A stretch of DNA of 64,000 nt from Proteiniborus sp. MB09-C3 (GTDB taxonomy: Bacteria > Bacillota > Clostridia > Tissierellales > Proteiniboraceae), in contig NZ_CP127161.1 in NCBI RefSeq assembly GCF_030263895.1, forward strand, positions 2,914,001 to 2,978,000, in the 5' to 3' direction. Of the stretch, positions 57,026 through 64,000 are shown piece after piece. A program made the position numbers and the translations under genes. A model generated the notes under the pieces. The model was not told the origin of the DNA. It did no database searches and saw only the letters and a program-made list of their open reading frames with translations. Numbering within the stretch: position 1 is the stretch's first letter; each line of letters starts with the position of its first letter.

Positions 57026-57904
57026 TTATTTTGTTTCTTTAATTACTTCATTCCAGCTAGTAAAACTTCCTGTAAAAATACTCTTTACTTCATCACTAGA
57101 AATATTGTCTAATGGATTATCAGTATTGACTATAACAGCAATACCATCCAATGCAATTTCAATAGGTGTTAAGCTTGCCTTTTCGCTATCTTTTAATTCA
57201 CGAGATGCCATACCTATATCGCAAGTTCCATCAATCACTGCTTGAATTCCTGTTGTTGAGTCACTTTGTTGAATTTCAATATTAGCATTGGGATTAACAG
57301 ATATATAAGCTTCTTTTAATTTCTCCATTATAGGAGTTACAGAAGAAGAACCTGCTACTACAATCTTACCGCTTGGTTTAGTACCGCTATAAGCAAGTGC
57401 ACTATCATTAATTTGAATGTAGCTTTTAGCTACTACTGATTGTCCATCAGCACTCAGTATGAAATCAATGAAATCTTTCTTCAGTCCAGTTGCCTCGCCT
57501 TTTATTGCTATATTAAATGGACGAGAAATTTTATAGGTTCCATTTTTAATATTTTCTACATTTGCAGCAGCATTATCAATATCTAATGCTTTTACACTAT
57601 CATTTAATGAACCCATAGAAACGTATCCTATTGCATAAAGATCACCTGAAACATTAGTCAACATAACATCAGTTTTGTTTGCAATAGTAGCTTCCTTAGT
57701 TGTCTTATCTATTTTTTTTCCATCGCTATCCTTTTCTTCAATTTTAAAAAGCTCTATAAATGCTCCTCTTGTTCCGGAACCATCCTCTCTAGATATAACT
57801 GAGATATCTTTACTTGTATTGAATCCGTCTTCTGATTTAGAGCATCCTATAAATAAGGTTGAAGCCAATACTAAAAGTAACATAGCAGATATTGTTTTTT
57901 TCAT
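57026..57904 (-). CDS. pstS: Phosphate-binding lipoprotein PstS, circularly permuted order
   Basis: 292 aa. Lipoprotein signal with lipobox LFIGCS. The phosphate-site segments are all present but in swapped order. SREDGSGTRGAFIELF, normally in the second half, stands at residues about 35-50. GKIVVAGSSSVTPIMEKL and DIGMASRELKDSE, normally at the N-terminus, are at about 175-240. The protein ends with FTGSFTSWNEV, which usually comes just before the SREEGSGTR part. This is a circular permutation of the standard PstS fold; similar proteins occur in other Clostridia to my recollection. First gene of the operon and preceded by a Pho box. Confidence 0.88.
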   Translation of the reverse strand: MKKTISAMLLLVLASTLFIGCSKSEDGFNTSKDISVISREDGSGTRGAFIELFKIEEKDSDGKKIDKTTKEATIANKTDVMLTNVSGDLYAIGYVSMGSLNDSVKALDIDNAAANVENIKNGTYKISRPFNIAIKGEATGLKKDFIDFILSADGQSVVAKSYIQINDSALAYSGTKPSGKIVVAGSSSVTPIMEKLKEAYISVNPNANIEIQQSDSTTGIQAVIDGTCDIGMASRELKDSEKASLTPIEIALDGIAVIVNTDNPLDNISSDEVKSIFTGSFTSWNEVIKETK

Positions 57905-57938
57905 GTTTTATACTCTCCTTTATTTTGTTTTCAATGTC

Positions 57939-57944
57939 ATTATA
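57939..57944 (-). promoter_or_regulatory. pstS -10 element
   Basis: TATAAT about 35 bp before the pstS start. The place of the -35 is occupied by the Pho box, which fits a PhoP-activated promoter. Confidence 0.6.
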
Positions 57945-57954
57945 ATTTATATAA

Positions 57955-57994
57955 GTAAAAAGAAGAGGTAAGGTTATGTAAAATGTAAGTAAAA
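57955..57994 (-). promoter_or_regulatory. Pho box upstream of pstS
   Basis: On the minus strand TTTTAC at 57989-57994 and 57978-57983, CTTACC at 57967-57972 and TTTTAC at 57955-57960 recur every 11 (once 12) bp. This is the direct-repeat spacing of Gram-positive PhoP boxes. Confidence 0.7.
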
Positions 57995-58071
57995 CTTTTC
58001 AATAATATGTGGAATATTAAGAAATGTAGTATAGGGAAAGGTAATATTCTATGTATAAGACAATAGATACC

Positions 58072-58117
58072 AAAAAAAGTTTAAGCGAGATTATCTAATC
58101 TCGCTTAAACTTTTTTT
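58072..58117. terminator. Terminator at the end of tRNA array A
   Basis: A 22-bp perfect stem with a 2-nt loop, flanked by seven A and seven T, directly after the tRNA-Phe CCA end. Works in both directions. Confidence 0.93.
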
Positions 58118-58192
58118 GGTGCCCAGAGGCGGAATCGAACCACCGACACGGGGATTTTCAGTCCCCTGCTCTACCTACTGAGCTATCTGGGC
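58117..58192 (-). tRNA. tRNA-Phe (GAA)
   Basis: 76 nt including encoded CCA; anticodon loop CTGAAAA. Array A, last gene before the terminator. Confidence 0.97.
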
Positions 58193-58204
58193 AAATGATT
58201 ATTA

Positions 58205-58281
58205 TGGTGGGCCTTCAGGGATTCGAACCCCGGACCTGCCGGTTATGAGCCGGACGCTCTAACCAACTGAGCTAAAGGCCC
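58205..58281 (-). tRNA. tRNA-Met or tRNA-Ile2 (CAT)
   Basis: 77 nt with CCA; loop CTCATAA. Not the initiator (first pair G-C). Elongator Met and lysidine-type Ile2 cannot be separated here. Identical copies at 58669 and 60880. Confidence 0.93.
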
Positions 58282-58328
58282 TCATAAATATGAAGTATAT
58301 AATTAGTATCTAATGGGAAAATTATTGA

Positions 58329-58405
<77 letters not shown>

Positions 58406-58416
58406 ATCATTTTTAT

Positions 58417-58493
58417 TGGTCGGGGTGGAGGGACTCGAACCCCCGGCCCCATGGTCCCAAACCACGTGCGCTACCAAACTGCGCTACACCCCG
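58417..58493 (-). tRNA. tRNA-Pro (TGG)
   Basis: 77 nt with CCA; loop TTTGGGA. Also in array B. Confidence 0.96.
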
Positions 58494-58519
58494 ATCATTG
58501 TAATATTTTATTATAAAAT

Positions 58520-58593
58520 TGGCAGGGGTGGAGGGAATCGAACCCCCACTAATGGTTTTGGAGACCAGTGTGATACCACTTCACCACACCCCT
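58520..58593 (-). tRNA. tRNA-Trp (CCA)
   Basis: 74 nt with encoded CCA end; anticodon loop CTCCAAA. Only in array A. Confidence 0.95.
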
Positions 58594-58668
58594 ATATCTT
58601 AGGTAGAATAATAGCTTTGAATGCCTACATTCCACCAACTTAATTATGCCTTTAATTTAATTACTTAA

Positions 58669-58745
58669 TGGTGGGCCTTCAGGGATTCGAACCCCGGACC
58701 TGCCGGTTATGAGCCGGACGCTCTAACCAACTGAGCTAAAGGCCC
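58669..58745 (-). tRNA. tRNA-Met or tRNA-Ile2 (CAT), second copy
   Basis: Same sequence as the copy at 58205; 77 nt with CCA. The extra copy lies between Trp and Ser in array A. Confidence 0.93.
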
Positions 58746-58755
58746 TAAAAAAACA

Positions 58756-58847
58756 TGGCGGAGAAGGAGGGATTTGAACCCTCGCGCCCCTAAACGAGAC
58801 CTACTCCCTTAGCAGGGGAGCCTCTTCAGCCACTTGAGTACTTCTCC
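58756..58847 (-). tRNA. tRNA-Ser (GCT)
   Basis: 92 nt with long variable arm and CCA; loop CTGCTAA. Confidence 0.96.
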
Positions 58848-58856
58848 ATATTATTT

Positions 58857-58945
58857 TGGCGGAGGGGGTGGGATTCGAACCCACGTGGGCTTGCACCCTA
58901 ACGGTTTTCAAGACCGCCCCGTTATGACCGCTTCGGTACCCCTCC
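58857..58945 (-). tRNA. tRNA-Ser (TGA)
   Basis: 89 nt with long variable arm and CCA; loop CTTGAAA. Confidence 0.96.
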
Positions 58946-58960
58946 ATGTTATTTGTTTAA

Positions 58961-59036
58961 TGGTGACCCATCCGCGATTCGAACGCGGGACACCCTGATT
59001 AAAAGTCAGGTGCTCTGCCGACTGAGCTAATGGGTC
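58961..59036 (-). tRNA. tRNA-Lys (TTT)
   Basis: 76 nt with CCA; loop CTTTTAA. Directly upstream in the transcript is a second copy of its 5' half joined to a hairpin element (59039-59163). Confidence 0.97.
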
Positions 59037-59038
59037 AA

Positions 59039-59163
59039 TTTTAATTTATTTCTCGGATTCACTACTTTATTATGCTAACTCATTCTAAGCAACTAAGCGA
59101 TGTACCCCAAATCAAAAGCATGATTTGGGTCCCCTGCTTATGCCGACTGAGCTAATGGGTCAA
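59039..59163 (-). repeat. tRNA 5'-half plus hairpin element, Lys copy (array A only)
   Basis: 125-bp unit. The distal 23 bp (59141-59163) repeat the acceptor strand and D-arm of tRNA-Lys exactly (59016-59038). The other 102 bp contain ACCCAAATCA / TGATTTGGGGT stems and AAGC/GCTT flanks near 59090-59138. The matching place in array B lacks the unit: the Lys-Gln offset changes by exactly 125 bp. Confidence 0.8.
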
Positions 59164-59179
59164 TGTTAGCAGATTATAC

Positions 59180-59255
59180 TGGCTGGGGTAGCAGGACTCG
59201 AACCTACGAATGCCAGAGTCAAAGTCTGGTGCCTTACCGACTTGGCTATACCCCA
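59180..59255 (-). tRNA. tRNA-Gln (TTG)
   Basis: 76 nt with CCA; loop CTTTGAC. Confidence 0.96.
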
Positions 59256-59305
59256 ACAATTATTTTTCCTTGAGACAGCTGTAGCAATGTCCACTAGGAT
59301 TATTA

Positions 59306-59382
59306 TGGCGTACCCACAGGGATTCGAACCCCGGACACACGGCTTAGAAGGCCGTTGCTCTATCCTACTGAGCTATGGGTAC
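59306..59382 (-). tRNA. tRNA-Arg (TCT)
   Basis: 77 nt with CCA; loop CTTCTAA. Confidence 0.96.
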
Positions 59383-59427
59383 ATATTATTTTTGCTCTTA
59401 TTGGATATAATTATATGTTACTTTTTA

Positions 59428-59501
59428 TGGAGCGGGTGAAGGGAATCGGACCCTCGCAACCAGCTTGGAAGGCTGGGGCTCTACCACTGAGCTACACCCG
59501 C
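59428..59501 (-). tRNA. tRNA-Gly (TCC)
   Basis: 74 nt with CCA; loop CTTCCAA. A copy of its 5' half plus hairpin element lies just upstream in the transcript. Confidence 0.96.
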
Positions 59502-59508
59502 ATGTATT

Positions 59509-59632
59509 AGTAACTCTATATATTACTTACTTTAGTTGCGGCTTGTTTCTGGGACACCTAAGCGATTCACACCAAACCAAAAGCATGGTTTGGGTTCTCT
59601 GCTTATACCACTGAGCTACACCCGCATGTATT
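59509..59632 (-). repeat. tRNA 5'-half plus hairpin element, Gly copy in array A
   Basis: 124-bp unit. The last 27 bp (59606-59632) repeat 59482-59508, the 5' half of tRNA-Gly. The hairpin part (about 59558-59605) matches the Lys and Thr copies; the proximal 50 bp are different. Confidence 0.8.
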
Positions 59633-59639
59633 TATTTTT

Positions 59640-59725
59640 TGGTGGAGGGGACTGGATTCGAACCAGTGAAAGCACAGCTAACGGATTTACAGTCCGTCCC
59701 CTTTGGCCAACTCGGGAACCCCTCC
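59640..59725 (-). tRNA. tRNA-Tyr (GTA)
   Basis: 86 nt with long variable arm and CCA; loop CTGTAAA. Confidence 0.96.
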
Positions 59726-59811
59726 ATATTTTACAGTCTAGTAACACAATTTTGGTGCTCATTGCGTTTGATCTACCTTTAATTTGCTTCGCAAATTAGG
59801 TTAGGTCATAA

Positions 59812-59887
59812 TGGAGCTGGTGAAAGGAATTGAACCCTCAACCTACTGATTACAAGTCAGTTGCTCTGCCGATTGAGCTACACCAGC
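59812..59887 (-). tRNA. tRNA-Thr (TGT)
   Basis: 76 nt with CCA; loop CTTGTAA. A copy of its 5' half plus hairpin element lies just upstream in the transcript. Confidence 0.96.
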
Positions 59888-59893
59888 ACATTG

Positions 59894-60019
59894 TCTTTAC
59901 TTCTCGGATTAACTTTTTTTACTGCATTAACTCCTTATAAGCAACTAAGCGATTCACACCAAACTAAAAGCATGGTTTGGGTTCTCTGCTTATGCCAATT
60001 GAGCTACACCAGCATATTG
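59894..60019 (-). repeat. tRNA 5'-half plus hairpin element, Thr copy in array A
   Basis: 126-bp unit. 59993-60019 repeats 59867-59893 (5' half of tRNA-Thr) with two mismatches. The rest is alignable along its whole length with the Lys copy (TTCTCGGATT, TAAGCAACTAAGCGA, AAAAGCATG, CTGCTTATGCC shared). Confidence 0.8.
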
Positions 60020-60039
60020 CTTTACATATTAAAAACTAT

Positions 60040-60116
60040 TGGCGACCTGGAAGGGACTCGAACCCTCGACCTCCAGCGTGACAGGCTGGCATTCTAACCA
60101 ACTGAACTACCAGGCC
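60040..60116 (-). tRNA. tRNA-Asp (GTC)
   Basis: 77 nt with CCA; loop CTGTCAC. Confidence 0.96.
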
Positions 60117-60133
60117 AAAATGTCAATTATTTA

Positions 60134-60209
60134 TGGTGGGCGCAATAGGGCTCGAACCTATGACCCCCTGCTTGTAAGGCAGGTGCTCTCCCAGCTGAGC
60201 TATGCGCCC
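60134..60209 (-). tRNA. tRNA-Val (TAC)
   Basis: 76 nt with CCA; loop CTTACAA. Acceptor 5' strand GGGCGCA; the array B copy has GGGTGCA. Confidence 0.96.
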
Positions 60210-60286
60210 ATAAAATTTTAAATATTGAATTTATGTGATCTTTACAGACACTCCTAAATGTTGTCCTGACGGACAGATACTAAAGT

Positions 60287-60361
60287 TGGTGACCCTACCG
60301 GGATTCGAACCCGGGTTACCGCCGTGAGAGGGCGATGTCTTAACCGCTTGACCATAGGGCC
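60287..60361 (-). tRNA. tRNA-Glu (CTC)
   Basis: 75 nt with CCA; loop CTCTCAC, anticodon CTC. The array B copy has CTTTCAC (TTC); the only difference I see is the wobble base at 60328. Confidence 0.93.
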
Positions 60362-60471
60362 ATTATCATTTTAATTGTCCTTATCAGGCTTCTGTTTATT
60401 ACCTGCACTTATACTGATATAATGGTTTCTCCTACAGACAATCTTAATTTTTGTCCTAAATATGAATTTTA

Positions 60472-60547
<76 letters not shown>

Positions 60548-60566
60548 ATGATTTAAATATATTTAT

Positions 60567-60641
60567 TGGCTCCTAGGGTGGGACTCGAACCCACAACCTA
60601 CCGGTTAACAGCCGGTTGCTCCGCCATTGAGCTACCCAGGA
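60567..60641 (-). tRNA. tRNA-Asn (GTT)
   Basis: 75 nt with CCA; loop CTGTTAA. First tRNA of array A, about 40 bp after its own promoter. Confidence 0.96.
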
Positions 60642-60682
60642 ATACTCATGGCTAATTAATTTTTAACTTAGCGACAAAATAT

Positions 60683-60711
60683 ATATTATCATATAGGATT
60701 GATTATGTCAA
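60683..60711 (-). promoter_or_regulatory. Promoter of tRNA array A
   Basis: TTGACA (60706-60711) and TAATAT (60683-60688) on the minus strand with exactly 17 bp between. It lies after the terminator of array B, so array A can be transcribed by itself. Confidence 0.8.
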
Positions 60712-60752
60712 TAGTATTTGCTTGGTAATTTAAGGTATTGCTTGTGGTGATT

Positions 60753-60787
60753 AAAAAACCCCCATCATTTTCTATAACGACAAGGGT
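60753..60787 (-). terminator. Terminator of tRNA array B
   Basis: Stem ACCCTTGTC / GATGGGGGT with G-U pairs, followed on the minus strand by six U, just after the array B tRNA-Phe. Confidence 0.7.
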
Positions 60788-60794
60788 CTTTAAT

Positions 60795-60870
60795 TGGTGC
60801 CCAGAGGCGGAATCGAACCACCGACACGGGGATTTTCAGTCCCCTGCTCTACCTACTGAGCTATCTGGGC
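60795..60870 (-). tRNA. tRNA-Phe (GAA)
   Basis: 76 nt with CCA; same sequence as the array A copy. Last gene of array B. Confidence 0.97.
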
Positions 60871-60879
60871 AAATAATAA

Positions 60880-60956
60880 TGGTGGGCCTTCAGGGATTCG
60901 AACCCCGGACCTGCCGGTTATGAGCCGGACGCTCTAACCAACTGAGCTAAAGGCCC
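60880..60956 (-). tRNA. tRNA-Met or tRNA-Ile2 (CAT)
   Basis: 77 nt with CCA; identical to the two copies in array A. Confidence 0.93.
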
Positions 60957-60991
60957 TCATATAATATCACGACTAATTATATTTCTATTAT

Positions 60992-61068
60992 TGGTCGGGG
61001 TGGAGGGACTCGAACCCCCGGCCCCATGGTCCCAAACCACGTGCGCTACCAAACTGCGCTACACCCCG
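60992..61068 (-). tRNA. tRNA-Pro (TGG)
   Basis: 77 nt with CCA; loop TTTGGGA; array B. Confidence 0.96.
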
Positions 61069-61095
61069 ATTTAGTATGAAATATATCCAGCCGAA

Positions 61096-61187
61096 TGGCG
61101 GAGAAGGAGGGATTTGAACCCTCGCGCCCCTAAACGAGACCTACTCCCTTAGCAGGGGAGCCTCTTCAGCCACTTGAGTACTTCTCC
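61096..61187 (-). tRNA. tRNA-Ser (GCT)
   Basis: 92 nt with long variable arm and CCA; array B. Confidence 0.96.
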
Positions 61188-61196
61188 ATATTATTT

Positions 61197-61285
61197 TGGC
61201 GGAGGGGGTGGGATTCGAACCCACGTGGGCTTGCACCCTAACGGTTTTCAAGACCGCCCCGTTATGACCGCTTCGGTACCCCTCC
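61197..61285 (-). tRNA. tRNA-Ser (TGA)
   Basis: 89 nt with long variable arm and CCA; array B. Confidence 0.96.
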
Positions 61286-61300
61286 ATGTTATTTGTTTAA

Positions 61301-61376
61301 TGGTGACCCATCCGCGATTCGAACGCGGGACACCCTGATTAAAAGTCAGGTGCTCTGCCGACTGAGCTAATGGGTC
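61301..61376 (-). tRNA. tRNA-Lys (TTT)
   Basis: 76 nt with CCA. Here the upstream spacer to tRNA-Gln is short and has no hairpin unit (empty site). Confidence 0.97.
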
Positions 61377-61394
61377 AATGTTAGCAGATTATAC

Positions 61395-61470
61395 TGGCTG
61401 GGGTAGCAGGACTCGAACCTACGAATGCCAGAGTCAAAGTCTGGTGCCTTACCGACTTGGCTATACCCCA
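61395..61470 (-). tRNA. tRNA-Gln (TTG)
   Basis: 76 nt with CCA; array B. Confidence 0.96.
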
Positions 61471-61520
61471 ACAATTATTTTTCCTTGAGACAGCTGTAGC
61501 AATGTCCACTAGGATTATTA

Positions 61521-61597
61521 TGGCGTACCCACAGGGATTCGAACCCCGGACACACGGCTTAGAAGGCCGTTGCTCTATCCTACTGAGCTATGGGTAC
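61521..61597 (-). tRNA. tRNA-Arg (TCT)
   Basis: 77 nt with CCA; array B. Confidence 0.96.
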
Positions 61598-61642
61598 ATA
61601 TTATTTTTGCTCTTATTGGATATAATTATATGTTACTTTTTA

Positions 61643-61716
61643 TGGAGCGGGTGAAGGGAATCGGACCCTCGCAACCAGCTTGGAAGGCTGGGGCTCTACC
61701 ACTGAGCTACACCCGC
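61643..61716 (-). tRNA. tRNA-Gly (TCC)
   Basis: 74 nt with CCA; array B. Confidence 0.96.
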
Positions 61717-61723
61717 ATGTATT

Positions 61724-61847
61724 AGTAACTCTATATATTACTTACTTTAGTTGCGGCTTGTTTCTGGGACACCTAAGCGATTCACACCAAACCAAAAGCA
61801 TGGTTTGGGTTCTCTGCTTATACCACTGAGCTACACCCGCATGTATT
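61724..61847 (-). repeat. tRNA 5'-half plus hairpin element, Gly copy in array B
   Basis: Same as the unit at 59509-59632, at the constant array offset of 2215 bp, so it was present before the arrays duplicated. Confidence 0.8.
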
Positions 61848-61853
61848 TATTTT

Positions 61854-61939
61854 TGGTGGAGGGGACTGGATTCGAACCAGTGAAAGCACAGCTAACGGAT
61901 TTACAGTCCGTCCCCTTTGGCCAACTCGGGAACCCCTCC
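61854..61939 (-). tRNA. tRNA-Tyr (GTA)
   Basis: 86 nt with CCA; array B. Confidence 0.96.
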
Positions 61940-62025
61940 ATATTTTACAGTCTAGTAACACAATTTTGGTGCTCATTGCGTTTGATCTACCTTTAATTTG
62001 CTTCGCAAATTAGGTTAGGTCATAA

Positions 62026-62101
62026 TGGAGCTGGTGAAAGGAATTGAACCCTCAACCTACTGATTACAAGTCAGTTGCTCTGCCGATTGAGCTACACCAG
62101 C
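62026..62101 (-). tRNA. tRNA-Thr (TGT)
   Basis: 76 nt with CCA; array B. Confidence 0.96.
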
Positions 62102-62107
62102 ACATTG

Positions 62108-62233
62108 TCTTTACTTCTCGGATTAACTTTTTTTACTGCATTAACTCCTTATAAGCAACTAAGCGATTCACACCAAACTAAAAGCATGGTTTGGGTTCTC
62201 TGCTTATGCCAATTGAGCTACACCAGCATATTG
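62108..62233 (-). repeat. tRNA 5'-half plus hairpin element, Thr copy in array B
   Basis: Same as the unit at 59894-60019 at an offset of 2214 bp. Confidence 0.8.
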
Positions 62234-62253
62234 CTTTACATATTAAAAACTAT

Positions 62254-62330
62254 TGGCGACCTGGAAGGGACTCGAACCCTCGACCTCCAGCGTGACAGGC
62301 TGGCATTCTAACCAACTGAACTACCAGGCC
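62254..62330 (-). tRNA. tRNA-Asp (GTC)
   Basis: 77 nt with CCA; array B. Confidence 0.96.
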
Positions 62331-62347
62331 AAAATGTCAATTATTTA

Positions 62348-62423
62348 TGGTGGGCGCAATAGGGCTCGAACCTATGACCCCCTGCTTGTAAGGCAGGTGC
62401 TCTCCCAGCTGAGCTATGCACCC
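62348..62423 (-). tRNA. tRNA-Val (TAC)
   Basis: 76 nt with CCA. One base differs from array A in the acceptor stem, giving a G-U pair. Confidence 0.95.
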
Positions 62424-62500
62424 ATAAAATTTTAAATATTGAATTTATGTGATCTTTACAGACACTCCTAAATGTTGTCCTGACGGACAGATACTAAAGT

Positions 62501-62575
62501 TGGTGACCCTACCGGGATTCGAACCCGGGTTACCGCCGTGAAAGGGCGATGTCTTAACCGCTTGACCATAGGGCC
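62501..62575 (-). tRNA. tRNA-Glu (TTC)
   Basis: 75 nt with CCA; loop CTTTCAC, the standard Glu anticodon. Compare the CTC copy in array A. Confidence 0.96.
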
Positions 62576-62641
62576 TTATTATTTATCATAGTTAATCCTT
62601 ACAACACTCTTAACTATTGTCCTAGGGACAAATATAATAGC

Positions 62642-62730
62642 TGGTGCCGGGAACCGGAATCGAACCGGTACGATCTTTGGGGATCGCAGGATTTTAAGTC
62701 CTGTGCGTCTGCCTGTTCCGCCACCCCGGC
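62642..62730 (-). tRNA. tRNA-Leu (TAA)
   Basis: 89 nt with long variable arm and CCA; loop CTTAAAA. Only in array B. Confidence 0.96.
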
Positions 62731-62737
62731 ATTTTGC

Positions 62738-62812
62738 TGGCTCCTAGGGTGGGACTCGAACCCACAACCTACCGGTTAACAGCCGGTTGCTCCGCCGTTG
62801 AGCTACCCAGGA
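62738..62812 (-). tRNA. tRNA-Asn (GTT)
   Basis: 75 nt with CCA; one D-loop base differs from array A. First tRNA after 5S rRNA. Confidence 0.96.
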
Positions 62813-62818
62813 ATACCA

Positions 62819-62934
62819 TCCAGCAACGCCCTACTCTCCCAGGCGGTTTCCCACCAAGTACCATCAGCGCTGAAGGGCTTAACTTCTGTGTTCGGTATGG
62901 GAACAGGTGTGACCCCTTCGCTATTGTCACTGGA
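62819..62934 (-). rRNA. rrf: 5S ribosomal RNA
   Basis: About 116 nt. The ends TCCAGTGAC and GTTGCTGGA pair, and the conserved CCGAACACAGAAGTTAAG-type internal segment is present. About 90 bp after the 23S gene. Confidence 0.95.
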
Positions 62935-63025
62935 TTTATGCCCTAAATCATTTGTTCAGAGCTTATATATATTTAGTTTTAAGGTATTTATTTGTACCTT
63001 AAAAACTACACAGCGTCCATATTTC

Positions 63026-64000
<975 letters not shown>

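Larger units (their letters stand above)
60795..62812 (-). repeat. tRNA array B, 16 genes, joined to the rRNA operon
   Basis: Order after 5S: Asn, Leu, Glu, Val, Asp, Thr, Tyr, Gly, Arg, Gln, Lys, Ser, Ser, Pro, Met, Phe. Lacks fMet, Trp, Ile and the Lys hairpin unit of array A, and has Leu instead of fMet. Spacers between Glu and Ser-GCT look identical to array A apart from single bases and the Lys-unit. Confidence 0.9.

Noticed and set aside
58205-58281. Initiator tRNA-Met
   Set aside because: The acceptor stem begins with a normal G-C pair; the true initiator features are in the gene at 60472.
59039-59163. Ordinary extra tRNA gene or intron-containing tRNA-Lys
   Set aside because: Only the 5' half matches a tRNA; no anticodon arm or T-arm follows in the unit, and an intact tRNA-Lys is complete next to it.

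Overview
The window looks like part of a chromosome from a low-GC, anaerobic, probably spore-forming Firmicute (Clostridia/Tissierellia-like). The evidence is strong A+T bias, GGAGG-type ribosome binding sites, an rRNA-tRNA operon with encoded CCA ends, HgdC-type activases, an SLH surface protein and many degenerate insertion sequences. Species assignment is inference only.

Region 1 (1-17.8 kb) is mostly housekeeping. It holds a truncated FAD/NAD oxidoreductase, a spermidine/putrescine operon (regulator-potABCD), a zinc operon (znuA-znuC-znuB-zur) with a 19-bp palindrome before znuA, a lemA/TPM pair, thiI plus a cysteine desulfurase, a candidate structured sRNA with its own promoter and terminator, an L-asparaginase, a divergent pair of unrecognised proteins (one Asp-box/coiled-coil, one with 16 cysteines) and an HD-GYP protein.

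Region 2 (17.8-34.9 kb) is a mobile-element graveyard around a three-gene CoA-dehydratase activase operon. A frameshifted IS110 element separates two Gate-domain genes. After the activase operon come a group II intron remnant, an integrase cut by IS66, a truncated IS66, a truncated recombinase trio (RIT-like), a second IS110, and inside that IS110 a complete 3.1-kb IS21-type element that carries a third gene. Integrase and IS21 fragments follow.

Region 3 (35-44.8 kb) is the most interesting coding locus. It is a single-strand RiPP-type cluster: radical SAM, ABC exporter, second radical SAM, YcaO, a 50-residue precursor missing from ordinary ORF calls, PqqD-like chaperone, HPr-kinase-like protein and an S26-type peptidase. 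A second IS21 element has split the ycaO gene, so the pathway is probably broken in this strain.

Region 4 (44.8-58.1 kb) has a decayed IS30 element, an SLH protein, an Eco57I-type DNA methyltransferase, an RNase H-fold exonuclease and the pst-pho operon (pstSCAB-phoU-phoP-phoR). A direct-repeat Pho box lies before pstS, and PstS appears circularly permuted.

Region 5 (58.1-64 kb), all minus strand, is the end of an rRNA operon: 23S (partial), 5S, then 16 tRNAs (array B), a terminator, a new promoter and a second, largely duplicated array of 19 tRNAs (array A). Five copies of a ~125-bp unit, made of the 5' half of a tRNA plus a conserved hairpin sequence, sit directly upstream of intact Lys, Gly and Thr tRNA genes. 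Comparing the two arrays gives an empty and a filled version of the Lys site.
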